NCBI RefSeq assembly: GCF_038396675.1
Contig: NC_088930.1
Span: 31,906,501 to 31,970,500, forward strand
Length of the DNA stretch: 64,000 bases
Source: Hydra vulgaris
Taxonomy: Eukaryota; Cnidaria; Hydrozoa; Anthoathecata; Hydridae
Direction: 5' to 3'
The translations under genes and the position numbers were made by a program. The notes beneath the pieces were generated by a model. That model was given only the letters and a program-made list of their open reading frames with translations. It made no database searches and was not told where the DNA came from. Numbering within the stretch: position 1 is the stretch's first letter; the number at the start of each line of letters is the position of its first letter. Below are positions 45,870-59,635 of the stretch, piece after piece.

Positions 45870-48474
45870 ATAAATCATGGACGAGCAGCTAAGATTTTAA
45901 TTTCAACAGACATTTGATCTACAAAAAAAGTATAAAAAGGATCTGCAAACAGTTTTCGTTGACATTTTTATCGTTCGTGAGTTTGTTGAGGGCCAGTGTG
46001 AGAATCATCTACTCTAACACGATGTTGTATAGAAAAATCTACGAAATCAGATGGATTATTAACAAACTTTGATAAGGAATGTTTTTTTGTTGCTCTATTA
46101 ATTTGTTTAGTCTTGCATCCTGAATTTTTTCCATTCTTTTTTTTTGCTTTTAACAGCTACATCACTGACGCTCCAAAATAATAAGAATTGTATGGAAAAT
46201 AATTTCAAGTGATTGCACAGTTATAGAATCAAACTCATCATTTTGAGTGCATTCAAGTTTGGTATAAACCTCATCTTGATGAAGAAGATTGGTATCCTCA
46301 AAAATTTTTCCATTCGCAAACAATAAAGAAGAGACGCATCCATACGAAGAGACGGAAGTCTAATTTTAAAGCAAAATAGGTAGGGGTTTAAAAATAAAAT
46401 ACTATCAAGTGATTCGATAGTTCGCCATATTGGACCAGTAAGTAGTTTGTCAATAATACCTAATGCACAAACTTCAGCTATGAATACAAGATATGAGGTA
46501 TCTTTTTTATTCGCTTTTAATAAATTATTAGGATTAGGCCAAGCATTAAGAAATTTTGTTATAGCATCCTTATGATAGTATAGGGCAGCTGCATTGTAAT
46601 ATAAAATATTAAAACGATTTCCAATAAATGGAACAAAAAAAGATTTATCGTTACGGGAGGAAAAAAAGAATTAAACCATGATGAAACACCAGCTTCCTTA
46701 CTACCCCTTGAATGAAATGCCTTACATGTGGTACGAACTAACCTTACAGCACCACATTCTTTACCACTAAAAGCAAAAACAGTTTCAAAATCATTTTGAA
46801 GCAGAATTTTTTCAAAAGAATTCAAAACCTTATCATTTTCAGATGCAAAATTAGCAAGCAAATAGAGTTTTTAGAAAAAATAACTGATGTCCTTCATATT
46901 ATCTTTGACATTTGGAGAAAGCAAATCCCAGTTATTAATTGCAATCGGCAAAATTTTTTCTCTTAATGTTTTTAACTGTGAGTTAAAAAAAGAATTAACA
47001 GAAGAAAGATCAGGCATTGTTGATTTAATCGATGCTTTTAACTTAACTTAAAAATTAATTTCTTTTTCAGTAGATAAGTTGCTAACAATATCACAAATGT
47101 CATCTACTATGTTAGTAAAGTTTTGCAAGACAGTTGCTGCATCTTTGCCAACCACTTCTGACAAACCAAATGATAAAGTTTTCCAACTAGTTTTAGTAAT
47201 TTGAAAGTTCTCCCACTAGTTGTAGTAATTTGAAAGTTTTGATAATACTTATGGTATTTATGAGTACCATTACCATGCAAACAATTTCCTATATCAGAGC
47301 TTTTATTTGTCAAATTATTTTCTAGCATTGCTTCTGCAACTTAAAATTGACCTAAAATCAAAGCTTTCTGCATTAACCTACATTTTACAGCAGCTGATGG
47401 TAATCTAGATATGTTCATTTTGGCGAGTTTGTTTAATACTACTTTTATGACTCCGTTGACACTATTCATACTCACGTTCATTGATAAAAGTTTCATGATA
47501 GTTTCTCGAATATCATCACTGTATCTGCCTTCTTCAAATCTTATTACTTCTTCATCATCCAACAAAGAAACCAATTTTTGAAGTTCTTGATTCTCTTCTT
47601 TTAAAATGTTTGTCTTAATATAAAACGAAACAACTTCCTTCTCTAAACTTATAGCATTTTTGATATTGTAGTCATTAATATGGTTGGTTTTATTTTGCAA
47701 AATAATTTTTAAACTACTCATTTTTTTTGCAGCTTTATTTTCTTGTTTTTCAATTCAGAAATGTTTATATCAGAATTTTCAAGAATGGAAGTAATATCTG
47801 TTATTTTATTTGTTAATTATTATATAATTATATTTTATATTTTGTTTCATTTTTTAACGAATTTATTTCATTCTTTTTTATTTCAAGCTGAGTATCACGA
47901 TATTTTATTTTTTTAATTTAAATTTCTCATATTAAATAATTTTTTCTTGACTTCAATAGCTCTAATTTGTTTTCAATAATAATAAGCTTTTTTTTTTTTT
48001 TCACAATAACGCCTTTTAATAAAGTTCAATTCAGCTTCAATTAGAGAGTTTTTTTGAAAAAAGTAATTTTAGATCGTTTGACATATCTTCAATATCTTTT
48101 AGTTGTGTAAAATAATCCATTTTAAAATCCATCATAGTTCCATTTTCCTTTTTAAAATTTTCTTTTCTTTATCAGCATTTTGTTTTTGCTTATTATATTT
48201 TTTTCTTTACGAATTTCAGATGCATTCGCTGTATTATAAGAAATATTTGCCACAGGTGAAAAAAAGCCTGACCTAATAACAATGCTAATTTGTTATGTTT
48301 TGGTTGTTTCTTTAATTTTCTGATGGTGTTAACTAATCTATTTATCTTTTTGGCTAAAGCTTTCTTGCAGCAGAACAGTTTAACATTAAAATCCATGCAA
48401 TATCTACAATATATTGCATCATAAGATGTATCTTTTAATGTCAAATACCAATCATAAATACTTTCATTGATCAT
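45870..48474 (-). pseudogene. Inverted member of the 26-29.7 kb transposase-like family
   Basis: Read on the minus strand. N-terminal frame with DAIYCRYCMDF (48,193-48,474); coiled coil and DDEEVIRFEEGRYSDDIRET (47,341-47,721); then HGNGTHKYHKYYQNFQITT; ECGAVRLVRTTCKAFHSRG; VPFIGNRFNILYYNAAALYY; and AEVCALGIIDKLLTGPIWR. These align motif by motif with HTDGTKYNF, RFNIIFVLGGAAYFH and ALGIFNKLISGPL of the plus-strand member, at low overall identity, so the two are old separate insertions. Frameshifts and stops throughout. The C-terminal ERDF-type motif and a Tudor-like tail are not recognisable here. Confidence 0.68.
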
Positions 48475-48551
48475 TTTATCTAAATAAATATAGATTTTCA
48501 GTCCATCATTTCAAATAAATGTATAAATATATTATTTCAAAGACTTTTACT

Positions 48552-48557
<6 letters not shown>

Positions 48558-48635
<78 letters not shown>

Positions 48636-48851
48636 TAGTAGTAAATCACTTAACACAAATTTTTTCCATTTTACACTGAGTTTCATCAACAAAGATTCAT
48701 CAGAAATGCATTTCTGATGAATCTTTGTTGATGAAACACAGTGTTAAATGGATAATATTTTTGTTAAGTGATTTACTACTACTAATATAATTGCTCTGTT
48801 CTTTTAAGAACATTGAGTACTCTATTATGTAGAATACTTTTTAAAGTTGTT

Positions 48852-48934
<83 letters not shown>

Positions 48935-48936
48935 AT
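48558..48936. repeat. Perfect 154-bp foldback between two (TA)n tracts
   Basis: TA tract 48,558-48,632; palindrome arms 48,632-48,708 and 48,709-48,785 meeting at ATGCAT with only a few mismatches; second TA tract 48,854-48,936. Arm sequence TTAGTAGTAGTAAATCACTT is shared with 10,735. Confidence 0.92.
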
Positions 48937-50635
<1,699 letters not shown>

Positions 50636-50639
50636 CTTT

Positions 50640-50960
50640 AATATAAAGTGCGACGTCGTATTGGTACTCATACCAAATTTAATGTTATAGCACTCGCAAA
50701 AAATCTACAAATATCAAAATAGGTTGTTGCTATGCAAATTAGGAATCTAAAGAACTAGGTATCCAAAGCTAAAAAATCCCCTCATAAGAAAAGCAAACCT
50801 CATATTATTGCGCTAACTAACTATAGTGTATATAGCACACATAAAAATCTCAAACTATCAAAAATAGGTTGTTGTTAAGTAAATATAGCTATCCATAGCA
50901 ACTAAATATAAAAATATCATTTTCATAAGAAGCGCAGACCTCATATTAGTACTTATGCCA
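50640..50960. repeat. Dispersed repeat, copy 3
   Basis: Matches 11,177-11,330 through CATACCAAATTTA, TATAGCACTCG and CAAATATCAAAATAGGTTGTT, with a second internal half-copy at 50,770-50,900. Confidence 0.65.
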
Positions 50961-50961
50961 A

Positions 50962-51345
50962 ATTTAGTTAATAAAAACCTAATTTTTAGTTAGTTCCACA
51001 TAGCGGCCTCTAAAATAATTTGCGTCGAAAAATCCGCCAACAATGGCATCTGCCTCCCTATTGGCGTCGGTCTCAATAAAATTGTGACTTCAAAGTAAAA
51101 ACTCTTGCTGCAACCTCCAACATTAAAACGGAAACTCCTGGATTACATGAAAAAATTAAAAACTTATTGTTATTAGAAATTTTTATATAGTATAAAATAT
51201 AACTATCATGTTCTTTAGTAAATTAATTCTGATTTAAAAAGTTTTGATATACTTTTATTTTGAGCAGGTAGAAATCTTCGTTGTTGCTATTTTTGCGATC
51301 ATTAAGTGTTGAGACTGAAACTCCATGTTTGACTGAGATTTTTTC
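50962..51345. other. No gene seen
   Basis: AT-rich spacer. Confidence 0.5.
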
Positions 51346-51602
51346 AGTAACGTATTGTTATTTTATCATATCAGTATATGCGGCAAGTATATCATCTCCC
51401 TTGTTCGCTTCTGTTTTTTTGGTTGGAATTCGGAGTAAGTTGAGTTGATTTGAGTGAGTGATTATTATACAGAGTAACGCATTGTTATTTTATCATATCA
51501 GTTAATGCGGCTAGTGTATCATCTCACTTGAATGCTTCTGTTTTTTTGGTTGGAAATTCGAAGTCAGTTGAATTAAATTGAGTGAGTGATTATTATACTG
51601 AG
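51346..51602. repeat. Tandem duplication, ~127-bp unit
   Basis: TATTGTTATTTTATCATATC and TTCTGTTTTTTTGGTTGGAA occur in both units, which end GTGAGTGATTATTATAC. Confidence 0.9.
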
Positions 51603-51934
51603 AATTAACATTACAGTTGATTTGTATTAAGTAGTGATGATTTGAATGACAAAAAACATTAAAATTAAACCATAATTAACATTATATTATTTAGATAGGC
51701 GATTTTTTATTTAACATTTCGTTCTAGCAGCATAAAATTTGTACAATCAGAATAGAAATATTAAATACTTGCTCAAGAATGAATTAATGAAACATTTCGA
51801 TTAAAGGTACATTGAATTTATTTATTGATATACGAAACTATTTAGACTAAAAAAAAAACTTCTGATATAAATATTCCGTTTTTTTCTATATGTCGTAAAA
51901 AAATTAAATAAAAACAACATTTTAAAAATTTTAT

Positions 51935-52770
51935 AATAACATATATATCTATAAGCCATAAAATATCATTTTTCTTTGGGTTAATATACAGTTTTTAAAT
52001 TATAACATTGTTTAAATAATTATTATTTTTGTTTAATGTTTTACGTAAACGTATAAACGTTAAGTAATTTATTTATACTTTATTTACATAAAACTTAAAT
52101 TTCATTATTCACATGGAAAACAGAATAACCACTATGAAATTGTAAAAGTATGATGTCTGAGTGATTTCTAACACTTCATTTTCATAGAATTCTTGAATGA
52201 AGAAGCTATCGTAAATGTCTTGCTTAAATATAGATTCATCGTAAGTGTAGGAGACATCTAAATAGTTAAACAGTAACGAACTCGCTTTAATCAAACGCAT
52301 GATTTAATGAAGTGAGTCCATAACTGTTCAAATATTCATCTTTAATTTTCAGGGAGTACATAGATTCGGATATACTTAATTTTTCATAGAGTTTTCTTCT
52401 TTATTTTCATTTTTATCAAACTTGCAATTTTTTTGAGTGCATTCAGATGTTTGCAAGCTGATGAATCAATTACTTTCGCTCGAATCATCTCATCTCTCAT
52501 TATCAACCTTCAATACATTTAATAAAGAATCATTTTCTTTTTTGAAAAATTTATTTTTATTTTCGATAAATTCTTCTAGTTTTCTATTCTGTCAAAGTTG
52601 CATTCTACTACTAAATACAAAATTAAATATGTAAACCAATAAAACTATTTATAAAATAAATAACGTCAAATTGACTTTAAATGAGGTTCGTTTTTTGAAA
52701 AATTTCAAATCAATATAAATATTAAATCGGGTTGTTTAATTAAATTTTACTTACGTATTCATGTTAAAAG
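51935..52770. repeat. Dispersed segment, copy B, with broken copy of the membrane-anchored ORF
   Basis: Partner of 11,960-13,140. The minus-strand frame 52,109-52,300 keeps ESIFKQDIYDSFFIQEFYEN and FIVVILFSM but stops early, and the upstream acidic region is frameshifted. The ~350-bp extra block of copy A is absent. Confidence 0.7.
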
Positions 52771-52774
52771 AGTC

Positions 52775-53385
52775 ATGAGAGGGCTGGTGCACAATTCCCA
52801 CATATCTTTTATTTGGTTTTAATAAGTTACAGAAAATTGTAGAAAGTAATGATCTTTCTTATTAAAGATCTATGTTTACCATTTTCTCTTGAGTTTCTTG
52901 AGTGTTATACGTACACATAGCAAAACAAAGTGGATATAATAAAAGTTGGCTTAATTAAATACTTGGCTTTCTTAATACTGAAGCTTCATTGTTTATTTGT
53001 TGCTTTGTTAACTTTGAAACTTAAAGTTAAAAGTTAGTTGTTTTTTAAGTTGTTGTTTTTTTTTTTCTTAAACGGTTTTGAAAGGTCGTTGTTTTTGTAA
53101 ATTATCTTTTTATCTTATTATTTTGAAGCTTTTAAAAAGCCTGAAAGTTGACTTGAAAGTGGTGGATATTTTTTAAAGTTTTTTTTGGTTTTGGGTTTTG
53201 AAAGTTGTTTCGAAACATATGAAGCTTTATATATATAAAATTTTGAAAGTTGTTAAATCTGTTGTTGCTTTATAAAGGTGGTGTTTTCTTTTTTGAAAGT
53301 TGATTTAGGAATTTTTCTTAAATCAACTTTCAAGCTTCAAAAATCTGTAGTTCAAGGTCCATAGTTAAGATAAAAAAAAAAAAAT
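52775..53385. other. No gene seen; T-rich simple sequence
   Basis: Repeated TTGAAAGTTG words and a hairpin at 53,296-53,332 (GAAAGTTGATTTA / TAAATCAACTTTC). Confidence 0.5.
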
Positions 53386-53390
53386 AATAA

Positions 53391-54541
53391 TTAATTAAAA
53401 GTTAAAATTAATCTGTTCACAGCTGCATTGCTGCTTGCACAGGAAACTAACTGGTTTATAAGGCTAAGTCTATAGTTACGCAATAAAGTGTCTATATTAC
53501 ACAAGCCTTGTACCATAAACATATTTGCAGCGCTTGAATCCTTTTCATATCTAAAAAATATTTTAGCACATTTCTTGTTACAAGAGTCTAGCTTTAACAT
53601 AGTATTTGCAATAAAAATAGCCTATAGAGCCACATCATAAAAACAAAGGCAGTAGGTCTTAAGTAGCTGCACTTTTACTCTTAATGAGCATTTCTTGAAT
53701 TGTGTGAATAATATGTTTGTACGCGTAGAAAGACATTTAATCTCTCGATTTATATCAGCATTGTCAAACAAACTATTTTCTATTATGTGACTCACATGCT
53801 TAAAATTGTCAATGAAAACTAATTCACATCCAGCTTAGGTAAGCATATGCCAAAAGATTGAAAAAAGTTCCAGCTATGTTCCATCCAATACGCATATTTG
53901 TAATATTGAAAATCAGTGTTCTTATATAAAATATGAACCAGAACAGCGAAAGAATTCCACCTTGCCGTACATCATTGCTTATGTTTAAGCTATTAGGGTT
54001 TACTTTCTGCCATTTGAAAAACAATGTTTGGTTCTTGTACCAAGACGCAAGTAGACAGACAACATTTTTGGAAATACCATGATCAGTTAATTAAGAAAAG
54101 AGTTTCCATTAATTAACGCTATCAAAAGCTTTGTTGAAATCTATAAAACATGTGAATACATGGCTTCCCCTAGAAATATAGCATTTAACTGTCTTTTTTA
54201 GACATTGTGGAATGATTTTTCTTGAAACCAAACTGAGATTTATCAGCATTTTCAAGAGATTCGATTCTTTCAAGATACCTTCAAGGTATTTTATTATAAA
54301 GAATCGAACTTAGAACAAACGGGAGATATTAAGTTAAGTCTCCAATTTTAGATTTTACCAGAGGTGTTTTTGTGGCTTCACAAGATGTTGATGGCAAATG
54401 TCTATACAACAAGCATAAATTGAAAAAAATACTTAGATATAGAGACGGTCTATGTCCTCCATATGTAAATGATTCCATAAACATGTCATCTGGTCGAGCA
54501 GATTTTCCCTTTTTTTGCTTATGCATTAATAACATCTATCT
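53391..54541 (-). pseudogene. Reverse transcriptase fragment of a different LINE
   Basis: Minus-strand pieces in order: SARPDDMFMESFTYGG with SIFFNLCLLYRHLPS (fingers), QFGFKKNHST, CFIDFNKAFDSVN (block A aspartate), SWYKNQTLFFKWQ with NDVRQGGILS, and a C-terminal part with KKCAKIFFRYEKDSSAANMF. It differs clearly from the two LINE copies at 0.4-5 and 59-62 kb. The FADD box is lost. Stops and frameshifts throughout. Confidence 0.72.
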
Positions 54542-54559
54542 AACAAATATCAAAGGGTT

Positions 54560-54720
54560 CTAGGTTCACTATCCAATCCAACCAGCATCCTTAGTGGAGT
54601 TCCACAGGGTAGCATTTTTCGTCCAACTTTATTGTTGTTATATAATAATGATCTATCCTTTATATTTAAAAATCTTAATTGCTCTCATATCACTGTTCTA
54701 ATAAACTTTTATCTAATCTA
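54560..54720 (+). pseudogene. Short reverse transcriptase scrap, opposite strand
   Basis: Reads SGVPQGSIFRPTLLLLYNND followed by LSFIFKN, the block around the LINE motif GVPQGS. Too short to assign to a clade. Confidence 0.6.
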
Positions 54721-54724
54721 ATAA

Positions 54725-54942
54725 TTTGAATTTCAAGCAATTGTAAAAATGAAATATAAAATTAATTTTTTTTGCAAACACCGCGCTTAAGCGAAATAAT
54801 ATAAAATAAACACCGCGTTTAAACGAATATAAAAATCGTTATGTAATTCTTGGCTAGAATTATTTAAGACTCTCGTTACAAAAAGTTAAGTAGCCTAAGC
54901 ATTTCAATTTTTAGGTAAATTTTTTATTCACTGCTATTATAA
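54725..54942. other. 3' flank of the tRNA gene
   Basis: AT-rich. ACACCGCG occurs twice (54,778 and 54,810), followed by a CTTAAGCGAA-like word. No gene seen. Confidence 0.45.
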
Positions 54943-54944
54943 AT

Positions 54945-54958
54945 AAAAAAATCTAAAA
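54945..54958 (-). terminator. RNA polymerase III terminator of the tRNA gene
   Basis: On the minus strand, TTTT lies 5-8 nt after the tRNA 3' end, with a second run of seven T at 54,945-54,951. Confidence 0.7.
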
Positions 54959-54962
54959 TATC

Positions 54963-55073
54963 TGTCAGATGTGGGATTTGAACCCACGCCCACATTCGTG
55001 GACCAGAATACTCCTTGTCAAAGTAAGGTTCTAACCTTGAGTCTGGCGCCTTAGACCGCTCGGCCAACCTGAC
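54963..55073 (-). tRNA. tRNA-Leu (anticodon CAA) with a 27-nt intron
   Basis: The minus strand begins GTCAGGTTGGCCGAGCGGTC and ends CCCACATCTGAC plus A73. The acceptor stem GTCAGGT pairs with ATCTGAC (one G-U). Box A is TGGCCGAGCGG and box B GGTTCAAATC. The anticodon arm is CCAGA-CTCAAG ... T-TCTGG, giving CAA with the intron directly after position 37 (55,009-55,035). Tandem G residues in the D loop and a long variable arm (CCACGAATGTGGG region) are typical of leucine tRNAs, and eukaryotic tRNA-Leu-CAA genes commonly carry an intron here. All parts are intact, so this is very likely functional. Confidence 0.95.
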
Positions 55074-55079
55074 ACACTA

Positions 55080-55820
55080 TGAAATGGAAAACATAAATAA
55101 TAATCTAAGTACAAATATTGTTAATTATAAGCTGGCTGTTGAATCGTATGTTTACAAAAAAAAGCAAAAACGCAATAACACTAATATTTAAAGAAAAACG
55201 CAATAACACTAATCGTAAAAAATGTTCTTATTATTGATGTCGTTCAATGAAAATCCGCTTTTAAAGAATATTTTTAAATCTTTAGATTTTCTTTTTAATG
55301 TATTTAAATCTGAACAGTTTAAATGAAAATTATAACAAATTCATTAAAAATTACATTTTTGTTTGTGACGGAATTTGTCGCAACAAAATCATGTTAAAAG
55401 TTTTTAAATGAAACATCGCTTGTTGCATTAGTTTTTTTACAATAAACATTTTACACCAAACATTTTGTTTGATTGAGATTCTTGTCTTAATAAAACAAAA
55501 TGTTCGTGGTAATTAGGGCCATCCCGAAGAGGTCTTGCATGGGGATGGGGTATCGGGTGTTTTTTTTTGCCCCAAAAACGATTAACAGCAAAAAAATTAG
55601 GTTAAAAAAAAGTACCGGTACATTTAGCATTTGAGTTGGCAAGTTTTAAACTTGGTAAATATTAAATACCGAGGATCTTATTTTTTTGGAACCTTATTTT
55701 CATGGGTATACCCATGTGCCATCTCAAATGCACGTATAACAGCTTTTTGAGGTAGGGGAGGTGGAGCACTCCTTCGCCCTCTCCCTTCAAGACGGCCTTG
55801 GTGGTAATGACATTTTTCGA
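55080..55820. other. 5' flank of the tRNA gene; no gene seen
   Basis: AT-rich. AACGCAATAACACTAAT is duplicated near 55,170-55,210. A GC-richer block at 55,740-55,815 looks repeat-derived. Confidence 0.45.
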
Positions 55821-56048
55821 TTCCGTCAAAGGGGGTTACTTTGGCCAGCGTGGGTAACTTTGGCCACACTACGGTAAAAAGATTATAAACAAAATACCCA
55901 CATAATAATTAAAGTTAAAGTGTAATCTATGATTTGCATGTATGAAAGTGGGAAAAATATATATTTAATGGAGTTATAAGCTGAATAATCTTTTTACCGA
56001 AGTGTGGCCAAAGTTACCCACGCTGGCCAAAGTAACCCCTTTTGACGG
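55821..56048. mobile_element. MITE with 64-bp terminal inverted repeats
   Basis: Arms 55,821-55,884 and 55,985-56,048 are nearly exact inverses and each contain two TTTGGCCA sites (GGGTTACTTTGGCCAGCG and GGGTAACTTTGGCCACAC). The ~100-bp core is AT-rich. Confidence 0.9.
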
Positions 56049-56049
56049 T

Positions 56050-56530
56050 TTAAAAAAAGCGATGAAAATGAAGTATAAAAGTACAGACAATAATATTTTG
56101 ATAAACTCTTCTTAAATTTTAACTTTCATGTTTTTAAATTCAACGTTTTACAAAGTAAATTCTTTTTTTTCATTTCCTAATTTATCTAAAAATCTAATTT
56201 ATCTTCAGTTCAAAAAATCTTTTAAAACTTATTTCAAAACTGTATTTATTTACTTTTTAATTCACGATATGCGAGTTGCATTAATTACTTAATTAGTTTG
56301 CCGACTATTTTGCTACAACCAGTGGCGGAATACCAATTAAAAATAAAAGTAGTTTCCTGAGGCCTACTTGAAAAAAAGTCCTCTAATAAAAAAAAACTAT
56401 TTGAAAAAAACCCTCTAATAAAAAAAAAAATAATTGAAAAAAAAGTACTCGAATGAAAAAAAAAGCTTAAAAAAATGAAAGTTACTGCGATTTTTTATTC
56501 ATTTGTAATTCCTTCAAAGTTTAGGCAAAA
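56050..56530. other. No gene seen; possible MITE end
   Basis: CAGTGGCGGA at about 56,320 looks like a hAT MITE end. A-rich CTCTAATAAAAAAAA repeats follow at 56,390-56,460. Confidence 0.35.
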
Positions 56531-56645
56531 CAGACATAAAAAAAACAGATTAAAGCAATAACGGTCCAACGTGCACTAGACTCTGTTGTCATTTCGTATG
56601 AAAATCAAGCTATTGACTGCTTACAAAATGCCAGCAGCGGCATTT
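56530..56645 (+). other. Possible exon interrupted downstream by the Foldback-like element
   Basis: KAITVQRALDSVVISYENQA continuing to GISDDT, with an acceptor-like TTCAAAGTTTAG upstream and the donor GTGAGT at its end. A TAA just inside the 5' edge argues against an intact exon. A matching downstream acceptor lies at 56,926 and the coding sense resumes at 63,339 (PQFSDFLSYRHSNGFVVK). Unrecognised family. Confidence 0.3.
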
Positions 56646-56926
56646 CAGATGATACACAGTGAGTGAAAATCCATAAAAAATAACAAACAAAAAAAAATAC
56701 TCAAACAACTATTGCTAGAAAATTCTTAATTAAATCATATTGTAACTGAATACCATTAGATGAACATAATTAATTCTTTTGTGTTTAAGGTAGCAGACCC
56801 CACAAAAATCAAAAAAATTTACAAAAATTTTTTAGATTTGATTTCGATACAGAATTTAACAGAGATTGGTAATATGAAAAATCTTACTTGTAATTTAATT
56901 TAGTTTTTTAAGTAATTATGTTTTAG

Positions 56927-56936
56927 TGCACCTCAG
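56927..56936. repeat. Left target-site duplication of the Foldback-like element
   Basis: TGCACCTCAG, repeated exactly at 63,329-63,338. Confidence 0.85.
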
Positions 56937-56984
56937 CAAGGTTGTTATCTTTCAAATATGTCTGAGACATATTTTCTGCCGACA

Positions 56985-58100
56985 TTTATTTTCTGAATTA
57001 TTTTCTGCTGACATAAAATATGTCAGACATACTTTCTATCGACATATTTTGACATATTTTTATGTCTGAATTATTTTCTGCTGACATAAAATATATCAGA
57101 CATATTTTCTGTAGACATATTTTGACATATTTTTATGTCTGAATTATTTTCTGCTGACATAAAATATGTTAGACATATTTTCTATCGACATATTTTGACA
57201 TAATTTTATGTCTGAATGATTTTCTGTTGACATAAAATATGTCCCACATATTTTCTGTCGACATATTTTGACATATTTTTATGTCTGAATTATTTTCTGC
57301 TGACATAAAATATGTTAGACATATTTTCTGTCGACATATTTTGACATAATTTTATGTCTGAATTATTTTCTGCTGACATAAAATATGTCCCACATATTTT
57401 CTGTTGACATATTTTGACATATTTTTATGTCTGAATTATTTTCTGCTGACATAAAATATGTCAGACATATTTTCTATCGACATATTTTGACATATTTTTA
57501 TGTCTGAATTATTTTCTGCTGACATAAAATATATCAGACATATTTTCTGTAGACATATTTTGACATATTTTTATGTCTGAATTATTTTCTGCTGACATAA
57601 AATATGTTAGACATATTTTCTATCGACATATTTTGACATAATTTTATGTCTGAATGATTTTCTGTTGACATAAAATATGTCCCACATATTTTCTGTCGAC
57701 ATATTTTGACATATTTTTATGTCTGAATTATTTTCTGCTGACATAAAATATGTCAGACATATTTTCTATCGACATATTTTGACATATTTTTATGTCTGAA
57801 TTATTTTCTACTGACATAAAATATGTCAGACATATTTTCTGTCGACATATTTTGACATAATTTTATGTCTGAATTATTTTCTGCTGACATAAAATATGTC
57901 CCACATATTTTCTGTTGACATATTTTGACATATTTTTATGTCTGAATTATTTTCTGCTGACATAAAATATGTCAGACATATTTTCTATCGACATATTTTG
58001 ACATAATTTTATGTCTGAATGATTTTCTGCTGACATAAAATAAGTCAGACATATTTTCTATCGACATACTTTGACATATTTTTTTATCTGAATTATTTGC
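56985..58100 (+). repeat. 73-bp tandem array, about 15 units, with higher-order pattern
   Basis: Units begin CTGAATTATTTTCTGCTGAC at 57,065, 57,139, 57,212, 57,285, 57,358, 57,431 and so on. Each contains TATGTC.GACATATTTTCT and TATTTTGACATA. Rare variants (ATATATCAG, then GTTAG, then CTGAATGATTTTCTG) recur in the same order about 439 bp (six units) later. Confidence 0.95.
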
Positions 58101-59635
58101 TGTTTGTTATTCTTGAAGAAAAAATCAATCTAACAAATTTATTGCGCATTTCAACTTAATTTACAGAGTTAAGTGAAAATAGTTTAACAAATTTGTTGCT
58201 TTTTTGAAATCAATTATGCTTCATAAAACTTTTACTTTAAACCCTATAAGGAAACATCAGTTGTTTCATCAGGTCTTTTTCTGCCCTTTTTAGCGATGTA
58301 TCATTTGATAGTATTGACTAATATTGACTAGTATTGAGGCATTATTTGATAGTATTTGATAGTATTGATTAGTATTGGCGCTTTCCCTTATTAGAATATA
58401 AAAACCATCTCAAGCTGAGTTTTTATTACTGAAAGCGGTTTTTATTAGTATGACTAAACTTAAAATCATTTCTTTGATTAAAATAATAATAATAAAAAAG
58501 TTATTTTTAATTATTAGTAGATCCTGAAAAAGATTTCATTATGAAAAATTGAATTCAAAAGATTCTATGAAAAAAACGGTTCACAGAATTTCAAAAAATT
58601 CGTGCCAAATTAAATTCATTTAAGCTGAAGAATTTGAAATACTTCACAAAAGTTATATTCAGCTCATTAAATTCATATTAAGAAGACTAACCGGTAATAA
58701 TTTATAACTAATTACGAATAATATACTTTTAGTTATAATAGTTATGATTTATTTAACAATAAAATAATTGACAATTGCATTATAACAGCATAATTACTGC
58801 CATAAACTTGCATAAAATGTTTTGAGTGAAATATATATTGGAATAATTATTTTTTTCGTTTTCCTTACGGTTTAAAGTCAAAAATGGAGAATAATTTATT
58901 AAACGAATCAACTATTAATTAAAAATAACTAAAAATGTTTTTTTTAAATATTATTTTAATCAAGAGAATAATTCTAGGCTTAGTCATATTAATAAAAACC
59001 ATTTTTAGTAATAAAAACTCAGCTTGAGATGGCCTTTACATTCTAATAAGGGAAATCGCCAATACTAATCCATACTAATCAATACTATCAAATACTATCA
59101 AATGATGCATCAATACTAGTCGATACTCTCAAATGATACATCGCTAAAAATACTTTGTCACTACTATCAAATGATACATCGCTAAAAAGGGCAGAAAAAG
59201 ACCTTTATGAAACAAAAGATATTTGCTTATAGGATTTAAAATTAAAAATTCATTTTGATTTATTTTTTGCCGTATAATACTATTTACAATGAGAAAAATC
59301 GTTTACATATATAATAAATGGCCGGAGCAAGAAGAAGACATACTGTCTTATCACCGAGCCCCGTTAACATTGAAGCCGTCAGTTAATATTACAATTTAAA
59401 AACTTTAAACATAAAAGTATATATACATATATATTTCTACAAAGATATTATAAAACTTATAATAAGATATTAAAATAGCATAAGTTTTCAATAACAACAT
59501 ATTTAAATGAAAAATAAAAGTCAGAAGATCAAAAAAAAAATAAGTTATGACTTTTTCACAAAAAAAAAACAAACAAAAAAAGTAGATAAAAACCTATTCA
59601 GTTTATATATTTTTTTATTATTTTATAATCAAATT

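Noticed and set aside
55678-55869. 63-codon minus-strand frame ending in a histidine- and proline-rich part
   Set aside because: Half of it is the left arm of the MITE at 55,821; the remainder has no family support.
58245-59225. Initially read as a separate foldback element of about 1 kb
   Set aside because: Its arms continue without a break into those of the outer element once the LINE is removed, so it is the inner part of the same element.
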